DNA of 64,000 nucleotides from Alistipes sp. (GCA_017555805.1 JAFZFR010000039.1:1-64000); one strand, 5' to 3'; positions 15,621-25,206 are shown, numbered from the stretch's first letter. Notes: generated from the letters alone by a model not told the origin. Translations and numbers: made by a program.

Positions 15621-16763
15621 ATGCGTTTTGCAGATATCATAGGACAGCACTCGCTGAAGCGCACCCTCGCCGAGAATATCGACCGAGGCCGCATCAGCCA
15701 CGCCCAACTCTTTACGGGTAAGGCGGGTGCGGGCACACTGCCTCTGGCGCTGGCGTATGCCCAGTACCTCAACTGCACCAACCGCCACGATGGCGACTCG
15801 TGTGGCGTCTGCCCCAGTTGCCGACAGATGAGCGAGTTGGCGCACCCCGACCTCCACCTGGTCTTTCCCGTCAATAAGCAGGGCAAGAAGAGTGGCGAGG
15901 TCATCTTGAGCAGCGACTTTATGCCCCTGTGGCGCGAGGTTGTCGGCTCTACGGGCGGCTACTTCACGCGCGAGTACTGGAACGACCGCCTCGATTTGGG
16001 CAAGACCCTTCAGGGCATCATCTCTACGAAGGAGGCCGATGAGATTATCCGCCGCCTCTCGTTCAAGAGTTTCGAGTCGGAGTATAAGATTGTCATCATC
16101 TGGCAGGCGGAGTCGATGAACGAGGAGGCCGCCAACAAGATACTCAAGATTCTGGAGGAGCCCTGGGAGAAGACCATCTTCCTGCTCGTTGCCGAACACT
16201 CCGACCGTCTGCTCAAGACCATCTACTCGCGTACGCAGGAGGTTGCCGTGCCACTGCTCGACATCGCCTCGCTGGAGGGCGTTGCCCAGAGCATCGCCGA
16301 CCCCGTTCAGCGTCAGAATATGGCACGCCTGGCGGGTGGCGACCTTATCGAGATGCGCCGCTTGGCTATGGGCGAGGAGGATGCTGTGCGTAGCGAGAGT
16401 TTCGACCTCTTCTGCCGCCTTATGCGTCTGTCGTATAACGATAAGCATCTGGAACTCATCGAGTGGGCCGACGAGGTGGCTACGCTCTCTCGCGAGCAGC
16501 AGAGGGCTATGCTCCTTCACTCGGCACGATTACTGCGCGAGAGTTATATGCTCCACGCAGGACTCGGCTCGATTAGTTATCTGTGGGGCGAGGAGGCAGC
16601 CTTCTGCAATAAGTTCGCGCCATTTATCGGCAACCAGAATGTGGAGTTTATCCTCGGCGAGATTGAGACCGCTATGCGCCAGATAACCCAGAACGGCAAT
16701 GCCCGCATCATCTTCACTCACTTTGCGTTGGCGGTGAGCAAAACCATCAACCGACTGAAGTGA
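15621..16763 (+). CDS. holB: DNA polymerase III subunit delta-prime
   Basis: A 380-residue AAA+ clamp-loader subunit. The start MRFADIIGQHSLKRTLAENI is the usual delta-prime/gamma N-terminus. The P-loop is degenerate (GKAGAGTLPLA, no Lys-Ser/Thr), as expected for the non-ATP-binding delta-prime. A four-Cys zinc module lies at about residues 52-67 (C-x8-CGVCPSC) and a sensor-like LEEPWEKTIFLL segment at about 178-189. It works with the tau/gamma and delta subunits to load the sliding clamp. The stop codon overlaps the start of folK by one base (TGATG), so the two are coupled. Confidence 0.93.
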   Translation: MRFADIIGQHSLKRTLAENIDRGRISHAQLFTGKAGAGTLPLALAYAQYLNCTNRHDGDSCGVCPSCRQMSELAHPDLHLVFPVNKQGKKSGEVILSSDFMPLWREVVGSTGGYFTREYWNDRLDLGKTLQGIISTKEADEIIRRLSFKSFESEYKIVIIWQAESMNEEAANKILKILEEPWEKTIFLLVAEHSDRLLKTIYSRTQEVAVPLLDIASLEGVAQSIADPVQRQNMARLAGGDLIEMRRLAMGEEDAVRSESFDLFCRLMRLSYNDKHLELIEWADEVATLSREQQRAMLLHSARLLRESYMLHAGLGSISYLWGEEAAFCNKFAPFIGNQNVEFILGEIETAMRQITQNGNARIIFTHFALAVSKTINRLK

Positions 16764-17251
16764 TGCACCGCGTGACCCTGCTTCTTGGTGGCAACCGAGG
16801 CGATATGTCGGCCACCCTCAAGCGTGCCATAGAACTCCTCGGGGAGCGTGTGGGCGAGGTTGTTGCCGCATCGCAGATTTACCGCAGCGAGGCGTGGGGC
16901 TTTCACGCCACCGAGCCATTTTCCAATCAGGCGGTCATCCTCGCAACGACCCTTGAAGCGGAGGCTCTGCTCAACGCCACCCAATCCATTGAGGCCGATT
17001 TGGGTCGCGACCGCGAGAGTGAACTACGGGAAAAAGCATCTACGGGCGAGCGCTACTGCTCCCGCACGATGGATATTGATATAATGTTTTACGACGATGA
17101 GGTCATCTCCACCCCGCGCCTTACGGTGCCCCATCCGCTGATGCAGCAGAGGGAGTTTGCGCTGGAGCCTATGTGCGAGTTGGAGGGCGAGAGGCTGCAC
17201 CCGGTGCTTGGGCGTACGCTCGATGACCTGTTGAAAGAGTTAAGAGATTAG
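16763..17251 (+). CDS. folK: 2-amino-4-hydroxy-6-hydroxymethyldihydropteridine diphosphokinase
   Basis: A 162-residue HPPK that transfers pyrophosphate from ATP to 6-hydroxymethyl-dihydropterin in folate synthesis. Family motifs are LLLGGNRGD at the N-terminus, the SEAWGFHATEPFSNQAV stretch, RTMDIDIMFYDD (metal-binding Asp pair) and VPHPLMQQREFALEPM. The ATG at 16763 overlaps the holB stop; a GTG three bases earlier is also possible. A lipoprotein gene follows after 3 bases. Confidence 0.95.
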   Translation: MHRVTLLLGGNRGDMSATLKRAIELLGERVGEVVAASQIYRSEAWGFHATEPFSNQAVILATTLEAEALLNATQSIEADLGRDRESELREKASTGERYCSRTMDIDIMFYDDEVISTPRLTVPHPLMQQREFALEPMCELEGERLHPVLGRTLDDLLKELRD

Positions 17252-17254
17252 GAT

Positions 17255-17755
17255 ATGAAAAAAGCAATGATGATACTCTGCGCCGCCCTTGCCGCGCTTG
17301 GCTTTTGGGGGTGCTATCAGGATGTTATAAACTACACGAATTATAACACTGCCATCTACATCCAGACCACAACCAATGGCGCCTACACCCGCGCCCAGGA
17401 TGTCGATACCTACGCCTTCAACGCCGACACTACGGAGTGGACCGTTGCATCGTGGGAGGATGCCCAGGCGCGCATCATCACCCACAAGACCTCGGGCAAG
17501 AAGCGCAACGACCCCGACGCCTTCGGCTCGTTCAACTTCTCGGACGAGTACCAGAGTTCCATCCTTCTGGAGAGCCCTCTCTCGATGATTGTGATGGTCT
17601 GCCCCGAGCACCAGATTTACGCCTACCGCAACTACGAGTTGCCCGAGAACCTTGAGAAGGTGGATACCAAGTTCTACATCACCACCTGGCGTCAGTCGCA
17701 CAACTCGGCGGGCTGGCGTGTGGTAAACGAGTTCTATACCCCACCACAGCAGTAG
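17255..17755 (+). CDS. Lipoprotein of unknown function
   Basis: A 166-residue protein with a signal ending in the lipobox FWGC (Cys20). The remainder is soluble, rich in Tyr/Thr and acidic residues and without a family I can name. The start is 3 bases after folK, so it belongs to the holB-folK transcript. It is followed by another lipoprotein, which suggests a small envelope-protein set riding on this operon. No repeats or catalytic motifs are visible. Confidence 0.7.
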   Translation: MKKAMMILCAALAALGFWGCYQDVINYTNYNTAIYIQTTTNGAYTRAQDVDTYAFNADTTEWTVASWEDAQARIITHKTSGKKRNDPDAFGSFNFSDEYQSSILLESPLSMIVMVCPEHQIYAYRNYELPENLEKVDTKFYITTWRQSHNSAGWRVVNEFYTPPQQ

Positions 17756-17792
17756 TACCTTATAACGGCACAGCCGACAAGATAGATTAGAT

Positions 17793-19838
17793 ATGAACAA
17801 AAAACCATTTTATATTCGCCTGCTCTCGGTGGCCATCGTGCTGCTGTTTGTCGGCACGCTCTTTATCCGTTGCGCCTCGGTAGGCTCGCCCACGGGCGGA
17901 CCACGCGACTCGCTGCCACCCGTTATTCTCGGCGTGATGCCCGAGTTCTACACTACGCAGTTCAGCGACGATAAGATTTACCTCACCTTCAACGAGTATG
18001 TCCAGATCAAGGACCAGCAGAAGGAACTCTACACCTCGCCAGCGATGCGTAAGAAGCCTCGCCTGACGCTGCGTGGCAAGACCCTTGTGGTCGAGATGGA
18101 GCGTGACTCGCTCGAGGAGAACACCACCTACGCCATTGAGTTCGGCTCGTCGGTGGTCGATAACAACGAGGGCAACCCGCTGCACGGTCTGCGCTATGTG
18201 TTCTCTACGGGCAACGAGATTGACTCGCTGCTGATGTCGGGCTACACCGAGGAGAGCCAGAAGGGTGACTCGCTGGGTCGCGCCTTCATCTGCTTCTTCG
18301 AGGCAGACTCGGTGGATGTGCCCCAGGAGTACGACTCTACGATGTTCAAGTACAAGCCATCAAAGATGGCGCGCTCGCAGAAGAATGGTATCTTCATCGC
18401 CCAGAACCTCAAGCCCGTAGATTACCGCGTCTATGCTTTCTGGGACAGCAACGACAACCAGACCTACGAGCCTTCGATTGACAAGATTGGCTTCCTGGAC
18501 GATGTATATAACCCCGCCAAGATGCCCGAGTTTGCCATCTGGTATGACTCTCTGCGCCACTACACCTCGGCGGAGCCACAACTCTACTTCCGTATGTTCC
18601 AGGATGTTAGTTTCGCGCGTCAGTCATTGCAGGAGTCGAAGCGCCTTGACCGCCACCATATCGAGTTGCAGTTCTCGGCGGCAAACCCCGACATCCGCTC
18701 GCTTGTGATTGACGAGGTGCCAACCGACAAAATCATCATCGAGCCTCTCACGCGCGGTCGCGACACGCTCGCCCTGTGGCTGAATGTCCCCTCGGAGAGT
18801 CTTCCCGACACGCTCCACGCCCACCTGACCTATATGAAGCACGACTCGGTGCGTATGCTTCAGGAGCACACCGAGGATTTGAATCTCGCTTGGCGTCTGG
18901 TCGAGAGCCGCGAGCAGGAGAAGGAGCGCGAGAAACTCGAAAAGGAGAAGGAGAAGGCAGAGGCAGAGGGCAGAGAGTGGATTGAGCCCTACCGCCCATC
19001 CACATTCCAGTTCATCGACCTGCGTAAGGATATTGAGGTGAACCCCGAGGAGCATCTGGCATTCGAGTTCGCCACACCGCTCACCCGCTTCGACAGCACC
19101 GCCTTCGAGTTAATCTCCGTAGGCGAGAAGCGCGACACCATCGTCGAGAAGATGCGTTTCGTGCCCGACTCTATGTCGCCCCGCAAGTGGCGCTTGCAGA
19201 GCGACTGGAACTCAAAGCGCAAGTACCGCCTCCACATCCCGACCGATGCCCTTGCCGACATTACGGGAGAGGGTAACGACTCGCTCGATATGAACATTAC
19301 GGTGTCGGACATTGACAAATACGCTACTCTTGTGCTCAATGTCTTGCCACGCGGCGAGGGTGACGAGTACATCTTCCAGATTACCGATGCCCAGGGCAAG
19401 ACCCTGCGCGAGATACGCAATGTGGGTGCGGGCATACATACGCTCAACTACATCCCCGTGGGTGATTTGAAGATGCGAATCATCGAGGATAAGAACCGCA
19501 ACGGACGCTGGGACGGCGGTAATATGGTCGAGCGACGCCAGAGCGAGCGTGCCGAGTACTACAAGAACGAAAGCGAGGAGGAACTCTTCACCACCAAGAC
19601 GGGCTGGGAGTTTGAGTTCACCGTCGATATGTCACGCATCTTCGCCCCAATCACGATGGAGCAACTCATTGAGCGCCTCGACAAGCGCGAGATGCAGCGC
19701 CTCATCAAGTTGGAGGAGGAGCGCCGCAAGGCACGCGAACTGGGCAACAAGCAACATAACCACAACCGCTCGGGAGGTCTCGGCGGCGCAATGGGTGGTA
19801 TGGGCGGTATGGGCGGAATGCTCGGCGGCCTGCGATAA
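17793..19838 (+). CDS. Ig-like domain envelope lipoprotein (SbsA/Big_5 type)
   Basis: A 681-residue protein with an N-terminal hydrophobic signal and acylated Cys27 (FIRC). The conserved SVGSPTGGPRDSLPPVILGVMPE start followed by an Ig-like beta domain (about 45-145, DKIYLTFNEYVQIKD...YVFSTGNEID) is typical of large Bacteroidota lipoproteins annotated as Ig-like domain proteins. A charged coiled-coil of Glu/Lys runs at about 370-395 (QEKEREKLEKEKEKAEAEG). The last 25 residues are a Gly/Met-rich tail (GGMGGMGGM). It probably faces the periplasm or cell surface; its specific function is unknown. Confidence 0.8.
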   Translation: MNKKPFYIRLLSVAIVLLFVGTLFIRCASVGSPTGGPRDSLPPVILGVMPEFYTTQFSDDKIYLTFNEYVQIKDQQKELYTSPAMRKKPRLTLRGKTLVVEMERDSLEENTTYAIEFGSSVVDNNEGNPLHGLRYVFSTGNEIDSLLMSGYTEESQKGDSLGRAFICFFEADSVDVPQEYDSTMFKYKPSKMARSQKNGIFIAQNLKPVDYRVYAFWDSNDNQTYEPSIDKIGFLDDVYNPAKMPEFAIWYDSLRHYTSAEPQLYFRMFQDVSFARQSLQESKRLDRHHIELQFSAANPDIRSLVIDEVPTDKIIIEPLTRGRDTLALWLNVPSESLPDTLHAHLTYMKHDSVRMLQEHTEDLNLAWRLVESREQEKEREKLEKEKEKAEAEGREWIEPYRPSTFQFIDLRKDIEVNPEEHLAFEFATPLTRFDSTAFELISVGEKRDTIVEKMRFVPDSMSPRKWRLQSDWNSKRKYRLHIPTDALADITGEGNDSLDMNITVSDIDKYATLVLNVLPRGEGDEYIFQITDAQGKTLREIRNVGAGIHTLNYIPVGDLKMRIIEDKNRNGRWDGGNMVERRQSERAEYYKNESEEELFTTKTGWEFEFTVDMSRIFAPITMEQLIERLDKREMQRLIKLEEERRKARELGNKQHNHNRSGGLGGAMGGMGGMGGMLGGLR

Positions 19839-19842
19839 TGGG

Positions 19843-19956
19843 TAATTCAAAATTTAGAATTCAAAATTCAAAATTAGGAATCAATATATATCATCACTCC
19901 CCATTTCCGTATCTTGTTAGGCAAAGGGGATAGCAAGGTAAAGCAATAGAAAGAAA
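19843..19956 (+). repeat. ATTCAAAATTC tract plus fragment of family C
   Basis: An AT-rich ATTCAAAATTTAGAATTC-type tract (19846-19875) is followed by TCACTCCCCATTTCCGTATCTTGTTA (19893-19920), the left arm of family C with the right arm and promoter box lost. It stands where the intact copies stand, before a plus-strand gene. Confidence 0.55.
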
Positions 19957-20769
19957 ATGAAGAAAAAACTAATCTACATACTCCTCTCACTCTTCGCCAT
20001 CGGGTGTGTCGGCACGGCATCGGCACAACACACTGTGGGCGTCGGAGGAGGTCTTGGTACGGCTATGGCTCGCTTCTACCCCAAGGTGGAGAGCCGCTGG
20101 CTGTGGGGTGTGAGCAACTACACTCTCTCGTGGCGCTACTACTCGCTGCCCCGCTTTGTGGGTGCTGTGGGTCTTGACCTTGAGTATCTGCAACGCGGCT
20201 ACTCTTACGGCTACGACTACTACTCCATAATGGACGAGAATGGTCAGGAGCAGCGCATCTACTCCTACTACGACCGCAACATCAACACCATTATGTTGCC
20301 TTTGGTGTGGCAGCCCCACGCCTACCTGGCGAAGAACCACCTGCGAGTATATCTCGAGGCGGCCTTCACGCTCTCGTATAACTTCGGCGGCGACTGGAAG
20401 TATAGCGACAGCGATGCTGCGGGCGCTTACGACTGGCGCATCGAGCGCGACAACCGCTTCAACTACGGTCTGGCGGGTGGCGCTGGCTTCGCTCTGTTGT
20501 TCGGTCGCTATGAGTTTGGTGTTCGTGCCCGCTACTACTACGGCTACGCCGACATTCTGCGTAACCGCAACAAGTATTACGATAATGCCACCGACGGACT
20601 GGAAAACCCCTTCTACCTCACGCCGCTGCGTTCACCCATCGACAACATCAATGTCAGCGTGACGCTCGCCTACCGCTTGAACCGCGACGGCTTCACCTCG
20701 TGGTACTACAAGCCAAAGAAGATTTCCCGCACCCGCGAGTTTAAGTTCGAGCAGTCGAAGACAAAGTAA
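19957..20769 (+). CDS. Outer-membrane beta-barrel protein (PorT-like)
   Basis: A 270-residue protein with a cleavable signal peptide (MKKKLIYILLSLFAIGCVGTASA, cleavage after ASA). The rest is a run of Gly/Tyr-rich amphipathic strands (HTVGVGGGLGTAMARF, RWLWGVSNYTLSWRYY, YGLAGGAGFALLFGRYEFGVRARYYYGYAD) ending in strand-like VSVTLAYRLN, as in eight-stranded barrels of the PorT/OmpA-like class. A conserved polar tail of about 30 residues follows. A role in secretion or as a passive barrel cannot be told. Confidence 0.7.
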   Translation: MKKKLIYILLSLFAIGCVGTASAQHTVGVGGGLGTAMARFYPKVESRWLWGVSNYTLSWRYYSLPRFVGAVGLDLEYLQRGYSYGYDYYSIMDENGQEQRIYSYYDRNINTIMLPLVWQPHAYLAKNHLRVYLEAAFTLSYNFGGDWKYSDSDAAGAYDWRIERDNRFNYGLAGGAGFALLFGRYEFGVRARYYYGYADILRNRNKYYDNATDGLENPFYLTPLRSPIDNINVSVTLAYRLNRDGFTSWYYKPKKISRTREFKFEQSKTK

Positions 20770-20809
20770 ATTCAAAATTTAGAATTCAAAATTCAAAATT
20801 AGATATTTT
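20769..20809. repeat. ATTCAAAATTC tract
   Basis: AATTCAAAATTTAGAATTC then ATTCAAAATT; the same AT-rich interspersed unit is found at 19846, 27948, 42270 and elsewhere. It directly abuts family C copy C3. Confidence 0.7.
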
Positions 20810-20888
20810 GTCATTCCCCATTTCCGAATCTTGTAACTTGCGCAAAATCGGTCAGGGTGTAATCGGAAATGATGGGAATCTACCTTTG
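20810..20888 (+). promoter_or_regulatory. Family C palindrome with promoter box, copy C3
   Basis: GTCATTCCCCATTTCCGA and TCGGAAATGATGGGAAT pair, then TACCTTTG at 20881-20888. rbfA begins 75 bases downstream on the same strand. The arms are identical to C2 except for single bases. Confidence 0.72.
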
Positions 20889-20963
20889 TGAAGAAGGCAT
20901 TAGAAGAAGAGAATAGTAAAGAAAAAAGCAAGAAAATATAAAGAAAACAAAAACATAAAAACT

Positions 20964-21311
20964 ATGGAACAAGTACAGACAACACGACAGCAGAAGATTG
21001 CTCGTCAGATTCAGCGCGACATCGCCGAGATTCTCCAGCGTGATGGTGCAGCCATCGCCAACGGCTCGATGATTACGGTCACTACCGTACGCGTCTCTCC
21101 CGACTTTGGCTATGCGAAGGTCTATTTCAGCATCTTCCCATTCGGCAAGAGCGAGGAGGTTATGAAGTCGTTGGAGCAGAACAACTGGTTCTTGCGCCGC
21201 GAGTTGGGCAAGCGCATCCGCAACCAACTCAAGGTTGTGCCCGAGTTGCAGTTCTTCCTCGACGACTCGCTGGAGTATATCGAGAATATCGACTCACTTT
21301 TGAAGGAGTAA
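20964..21311 (+). CDS. rbfA: 30S ribosome-binding factor A
   Basis: A 115-residue KH-like protein that binds 16S rRNA during late 30S maturation and cold adaptation. Conserved features are the RQQKIARQIQRDIAEILQRD helix, the ITVTTVRVSPDFGYAKVYFSIFP strand block and the C-terminal VPELQFFLDDSLEYIENIDSLLKE. The length is standard. The likely promoter is the family C element upstream. The LolC/E-type permease follows after 70 bases. Confidence 0.95.
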   Translation: MEQVQTTRQQKIARQIQRDIAEILQRDGAAIANGSMITVTTVRVSPDFGYAKVYFSIFPFGKSEEVMKSLEQNNWFLRRELGKRIRNQLKVVPELQFFLDDSLEYIENIDSLLKE

Positions 21312-21381
21312 CAACCTTTAAAGGCAATCCAAAAGCAACCCTCTAAAGGTAAAACCCCAAAAGCAACCCCAACCAAAGAAG

Positions 21382-22611
21382 ATGCGTCAGCGACTTAAAT
21401 ACTGGATAGCGGCACGCTATGTCCGTTCACCGAAGTCACATTCGGTCATCAACATCATCTCGGGCGTGAGCGTGGTGGCGATGGCTGTGCCCGTTGCCGC
21501 CATCATCCTTTTGCTATCCATCTTCAACGGTCTGGAGCGTATGACCAGCGACCTCTATCGTGCTGTGGATGCCGACCTGAAGGTTATCCCCGCCTCGGGC
21601 ACTACCTTCCTCGTTGAGAGCATCGACACCGCTGCCCTGCGGGGCGTTGAGGGTATCGCGGGCTTCAGCCTTCAGTTGGAGCAGAGCGCCCTGGCGGAGT
21701 ACGAGGGCAGGCAGACCATCGCTACTGTGAAGGGTGTCGAGCGCCACTTCAAGGATGTCATCCCCATCGCCGACCGCGTTCTGGCGGGCTCGTTCACGAC
21801 GGAGTTCGACGATAACGACTGCCTTGTGGCGGCCCACGGCGTGGCGCAGGAGTTACGCCTGATGACCCGCACCTCGGTGGGCAAGCAGATAAGCCTCTAC
21901 GCCATCAACCGCAAGCGCATCTCGACGCTCGTCCCCATCGGTGGCTACACGCGCCGCGACCTGCCTATGGTTGGAATTTACTCTATCGACCAGGACAACA
22001 GCGCCGACATCTACACCTCGCTGCGTTGCGCCCAGGGGCTCTTTAACTACCCCAACCGCGCCTCGTCAATCGAGATTTCGCTCCTTTCCACTGCCTCGTT
22101 GAGTGGCGTCAAGCGCGCCGTCGAGCAACTCTGTGGCGAGGGCTTCAAGGTGCAGACACGCTACCAGAGCAACTCCATCTATCGCCTTATGGCGCTCGAA
22201 AAGTGGGGTGTCTTCATCATCGCGATGGTCGTTATGGCTGTCGCCTCGCTCTCCATCGTGGGCACTCTTGTGATGGTCATTATCGACAAGCGCGACGACA
22301 TTGCAACGCTCCGCACTTTGGGTGCGAAGCAGAGCCTTACGCGCAGTATCTTTATCAGCGAGGGTCGCCTGATGGCACTCATAAGTCTTGCGATAGGCGT
22401 TGTGCTGGGTGTCGGGCTGACGCTCGTGCAGCAGATTTTCGGTGTCGTAAGACTCAACACCGCCACGCTGATGATTGACGCCTACCCCGTAGAGTTGCAG
22501 CCGCTGGATGTTGCACTCACCATTATATCATACCTTGCAATCGCTCTGCTGATTATCAGCGGAACGGTTCGACAAACCTTAAAATCAACCACTTATGAAA
22601 AAGTTGTATAG
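21382..22611 (+). CDS. LolC/E-family ABC transporter permease (FtsX-like)
   Basis: A 409-residue membrane protein with one N-terminal transmembrane helix (about 25-50, VINIISGVSVVAMAVPVAAIILLL), a large periplasmic domain (about 50-270) and three C-terminal helices (about 275-300, 325-350 and 375-400). This is the LolC/LolE-MacB layout. These work with an ATPase such as LolD to release lipoproteins from the inner membrane or export peptides. No ATPase gene lies in the window. Its 3' end overlaps the next gene by 17 bases. Confidence 0.86.
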   Translation: MRQRLKYWIAARYVRSPKSHSVINIISGVSVVAMAVPVAAIILLLSIFNGLERMTSDLYRAVDADLKVIPASGTTFLVESIDTAALRGVEGIAGFSLQLEQSALAEYEGRQTIATVKGVERHFKDVIPIADRVLAGSFTTEFDDNDCLVAAHGVAQELRLMTRTSVGKQISLYAINRKRISTLVPIGGYTRRDLPMVGIYSIDQDNSADIYTSLRCAQGLFNYPNRASSIEISLLSTASLSGVKRAVEQLCGEGFKVQTRYQSNSIYRLMALEKWGVFIIAMVVMAVASLSIVGTLVMVIIDKRDDIATLRTLGAKQSLTRSIFISEGRLMALISLAIGVVLGVGLTLVQQIFGVVRLNTATLMIDAYPVELQPLDVALTIISYLAIALLIISGTVRQTLKSTTYEKVV

Positions 22612-23434
22612 CATATTCTGCCTTTTGCTGGTGGCCTCGATGCTCTTTTCGTGCCGCTCGGCGCGGACCATCCCCGACCGCGAACTGGGTCAGATATTCC
22701 ACGATGCGATGCTCGTGAATGCCTACCTCCAGCACAAGCGCAACAGCGTCGAACTCGACTCGATGAACATCTACGAGCCCATCCTCGCCAAGTACGGCTA
22801 CACCAAGGAGGATATGCACTACACGCTCAATAACTTCGCCCGCCGCAAGAGCGCGAGCCTTAACTCGGTGGCGGATGTGATGATTAACTCGCTCGATAAC
22901 GAGAGCGACGCCCTGAACGAGCGCGTTGCCGTTATCGACACCATCGACAATGTGGCTCGCCGCCGCTATATCCAGACTCTGTTGCAGGACACCGCTATCG
23001 TGGCGGAGGTTGAGGCCGACTCGTCGCTGTTGCAGATTGTCATCCCCCACGCCCAGAAGGGTAACTACCGCATCGAGGCGACCTACACCCTCGACAAGGA
23101 GGATAAGGGTATCGGCCGCCGCTATGCCGTATCGTGGATGCACGATGACTCGCTCATTCGCGACATCTCCAACCAGCCGATAGCGCGCGGTCGCAAGGGT
23201 CGCGTTGCGTTCGATGCGTGGCTTGCCGAGGGTGACTCGGTGGCAAACTGTATGAAGATTGACTTCACACGCTTCAACCTGCGCAAGAACCGCCAGAAAC
23301 TCACCAAACTCACCATCCACGACATCAAGGTGACCTACACGCCGCCTCTGGATGAGTGCGTTGAGCGCCTTTTTGCCGAGCAGTCGCAGTTGCGAATCTT
23401 CGCCGACACAATGCTTAACCTCAAGATAGAGTAA
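22595..23434 (+). CDS. DUF4296-type lipoprotein
   Basis: A 279-residue protein with lipobox LFSC (Cys20). The domain right after the signal (about residues 28-105: IPDRELGQIFHDAMLVNAYL, YGYTKEDMHYTLNNFARR) matches the DUF4296 lipoproteins of Bacteroidota, whose role is unknown. The C-terminal half is a beta-rich extension (YRIEATYTLDKEDKG, IKVTYTPP). It overlaps the permease gene by 17 bases and is followed 2 bases later by an amidohydrolase, so all three are probably one transcript. Confidence 0.8.
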   Translation: MKKLYSIFCLLLVASMLFSCRSARTIPDRELGQIFHDAMLVNAYLQHKRNSVELDSMNIYEPILAKYGYTKEDMHYTLNNFARRKSASLNSVADVMINSLDNESDALNERVAVIDTIDNVARRRYIQTLLQDTAIVAEVEADSSLLQIVIPHAQKGNYRIEATYTLDKEDKGIGRRYAVSWMHDDSLIRDISNQPIARGRKGRVAFDAWLAEGDSVANCMKIDFTRFNLRKNRQKLTKLTIHDIKVTYTPPLDECVERLFAEQSQLRIFADTMLNLKIE

Positions 23435-23436
23435 CC

Positions 23437-24561
23437 ATGCGCCGCATTGCCGCCCACTACCTCATTGACCGCGGTCAGGTCATCCCCCGTCCCGTCGTGG
23501 AGTGCGACGACGAGGGGCGCATCACGCGTGTGGAGCAGTGGGAGAGGCTCGATGCGATGCCCTCAACGGAGTTCTATGCGGGCGCACTTACGGCAGGCTT
23601 CGTGAATGCCCACTCGCACCTCGAACTCTCGTATCTGCGTGGCGCGATTGAGCGTGGCACAGGCTTTGGAGGCTTCGCCCGCGCTATCGGTATGGTGCGT
23701 GGCAACTACACTATGGAGCAGCGCAAGCAGGCTCTCGCCGCCGCCTCGGCGCAGATGTGGGCGGAGGGTGTGCAGGCCGTTGCCGACATCGTGAACGATG
23801 ACTCCTCGTTTGAGCATAAGCGCACAAGCCCCATCCGCTACCGCAACTTCGCCGAGTTGTTCGGTCTTTGCACCGCGGTGGATGCGATGGATTACCTCAC
23901 GCGAGAGAGTGACACAACTCTCACCCCTCACTCCACCTACTCGTTGCAGAGTGCCGCGTATATTGCTGCTGCACAGAACGATACCATCTCTGTTCACTTT
24001 ATGGAGTCCCCCGACGAGGAGGCTCTGTATCGTGGCGAGGGCTCACTCGCGGCGTGGTATTCGCGTATGGGCTGGGAGTGCGATTTTCTCCACTACGGCT
24101 CGCCCGCCAAGCGCCTTATCGGGCAGACCGCCCCAAAAGCGAAGGTGCTTCTGGTGCACGGCTGTTGCCTTAAGGATGAGGATGTGGAGCAGATTTTGCA
24201 CCACTTCACCACGCCACCCACATTTGTCCTCTGCCCGCAGTCGAACCGCTACATCTCGGGCTTGCGTGCACCCGCCGAACTGCTTATGCGCCACGGCGCA
24301 CACATCGCAATCGGCACCGACTCGCTCGCCTCGAATGACAATCTCTCCATCCTTGAGGAGTTGAAACTCCTGCCCTCTGTGCCCCTTGCCGAGCGACTGC
24401 GCTGGGCTACTCTGTCGGGTGCCGAGGCGCTGGGAATGTCGGGCGAGATAGGTTCTGTTGAGGTGGGCAAACGCCCAGGACTGGTGCTCATAGAGGGCAT
24501 CACGCGTGAGGGCGAAGAGTGGCAACTATCGCCACAGGCAACAAGCCGCCGACTACTATAA
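23437..24561 (+). CDS. Amidohydrolase superfamily protein, cytosine-deaminase/TRZ-ATZ type
   Basis: A 374-residue TIM-barrel metal hydrolase. Metal and catalytic motifs are present in order: AHSHLELS (HxH), the HFMESPDEE His/Glu, VHGCCLKDEDV and IGTDSLASNDNLSILEE. This family deaminates or hydrolyses N-heterocycles. One member class is aminofutalosine deaminase of the alternative menaquinone pathway; because mqnA is in this window (50079-50852), that is a reasonable candidate, not a proof. It begins 2 bases after the DUF4296 gene. No signal peptide, so cytoplasmic. Confidence 0.86.
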   Translation: MRRIAAHYLIDRGQVIPRPVVECDDEGRITRVEQWERLDAMPSTEFYAGALTAGFVNAHSHLELSYLRGAIERGTGFGGFARAIGMVRGNYTMEQRKQALAAASAQMWAEGVQAVADIVNDDSSFEHKRTSPIRYRNFAELFGLCTAVDAMDYLTRESDTTLTPHSTYSLQSAAYIAAAQNDTISVHFMESPDEEALYRGEGSLAAWYSRMGWECDFLHYGSPAKRLIGQTAPKAKVLLVHGCCLKDEDVEQILHHFTTPPTFVLCPQSNRYISGLRAPAELLMRHGAHIAIGTDSLASNDNLSILEELKLLPSVPLAERLRWATLSGAEALGMSGEIGSVEVGKRPGLVLIEGITREGEEWQLSPQATSRRLL

Positions 24562-24591
24562 ATATAATAAAAAGACAAAAATATAAAGTAT

Positions 24592-25119
24592 ATGGAACTA
24601 AAAGAGATTTTACACAAGCGTCGCAGCACCCGCAAGTTCTTGCCCACGCTGCCCGAGAAGGAGAAACTTGAGCGCATCGTCGAGATGGCACTCTCTGCCC
24701 CCTCGTCACGCAACACCCGCTCAACCCGCCTGATGGTCGTCACCGACAAGGCACTTTTGGAGAAGATGTCGGGTATGCGCGACTACGGCTCGGCGTTTAT
24801 GAAGGATGCTACGGCGGCCATCGTCGTTATGGGCGACAAGGAGGCGAGCGACCTCTGGCTCGACAACTGCGTCATCACCGCCACCATTCTGCAACTCGCT
24901 GTGGTTGATGAGGGTATGGCTTCGTGCTGGGTGCATATCAACGACCGCCCCTGCCTCAAGGATGAGCCCGAGGGACGCAAGGCGGATGACTATCTGCGCG
25001 AACTGCTCGACCTGCCCGAGCGCTACGGTCTGCTCTGCGCGGTTGCACTCGGCTACTCCGATTTTGAGCCCAAGCCGCTGCCAGCCTACGAGGGCGAGGA
25101 GCGCGTGATGTGGAAGTAA
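24592..25119 (+). CDS. Nitroreductase family protein
   Basis: A 175-residue FMN-dependent oxidoreductase of the short nitroreductase class. The N-terminal RRSTRKFLP FMN-binding motif, the APSSRNTRS segment at about 38-46 and the C-terminal LCAVALGYSD are typical. The usual activity is NAD(P)H-dependent reduction of nitro groups or quinones; the real substrate is unknown. It lies 30 bases after the amidohydrolase and before proS, which has its own promoter box. Confidence 0.88.
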   Translation: MELKEILHKRRSTRKFLPTLPEKEKLERIVEMALSAPSSRNTRSTRLMVVTDKALLEKMSGMRDYGSAFMKDATAAIVVMGDKEASDLWLDNCVITATILQLAVVDEGMASCWVHINDRPCLKDEPEGRKADDYLRELLDLPERYGLLCAVALGYSDFEPKPLPAYEGEERVMWK

Positions 25120-25206
25120 TCTCCCACGCGGGCGAGATATTAGAGATAATATAGGTATCTTCTCAAAAAAATCGCCTGAAATAGCACGAGTTAAATAAAA
25201 AATGGT

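Noticed and set aside
16760..16762. GTG as the folK start
   Set aside because: The ATG at 16763 overlaps the holB stop by one base, a common coupling; the GTG adds only one residue.
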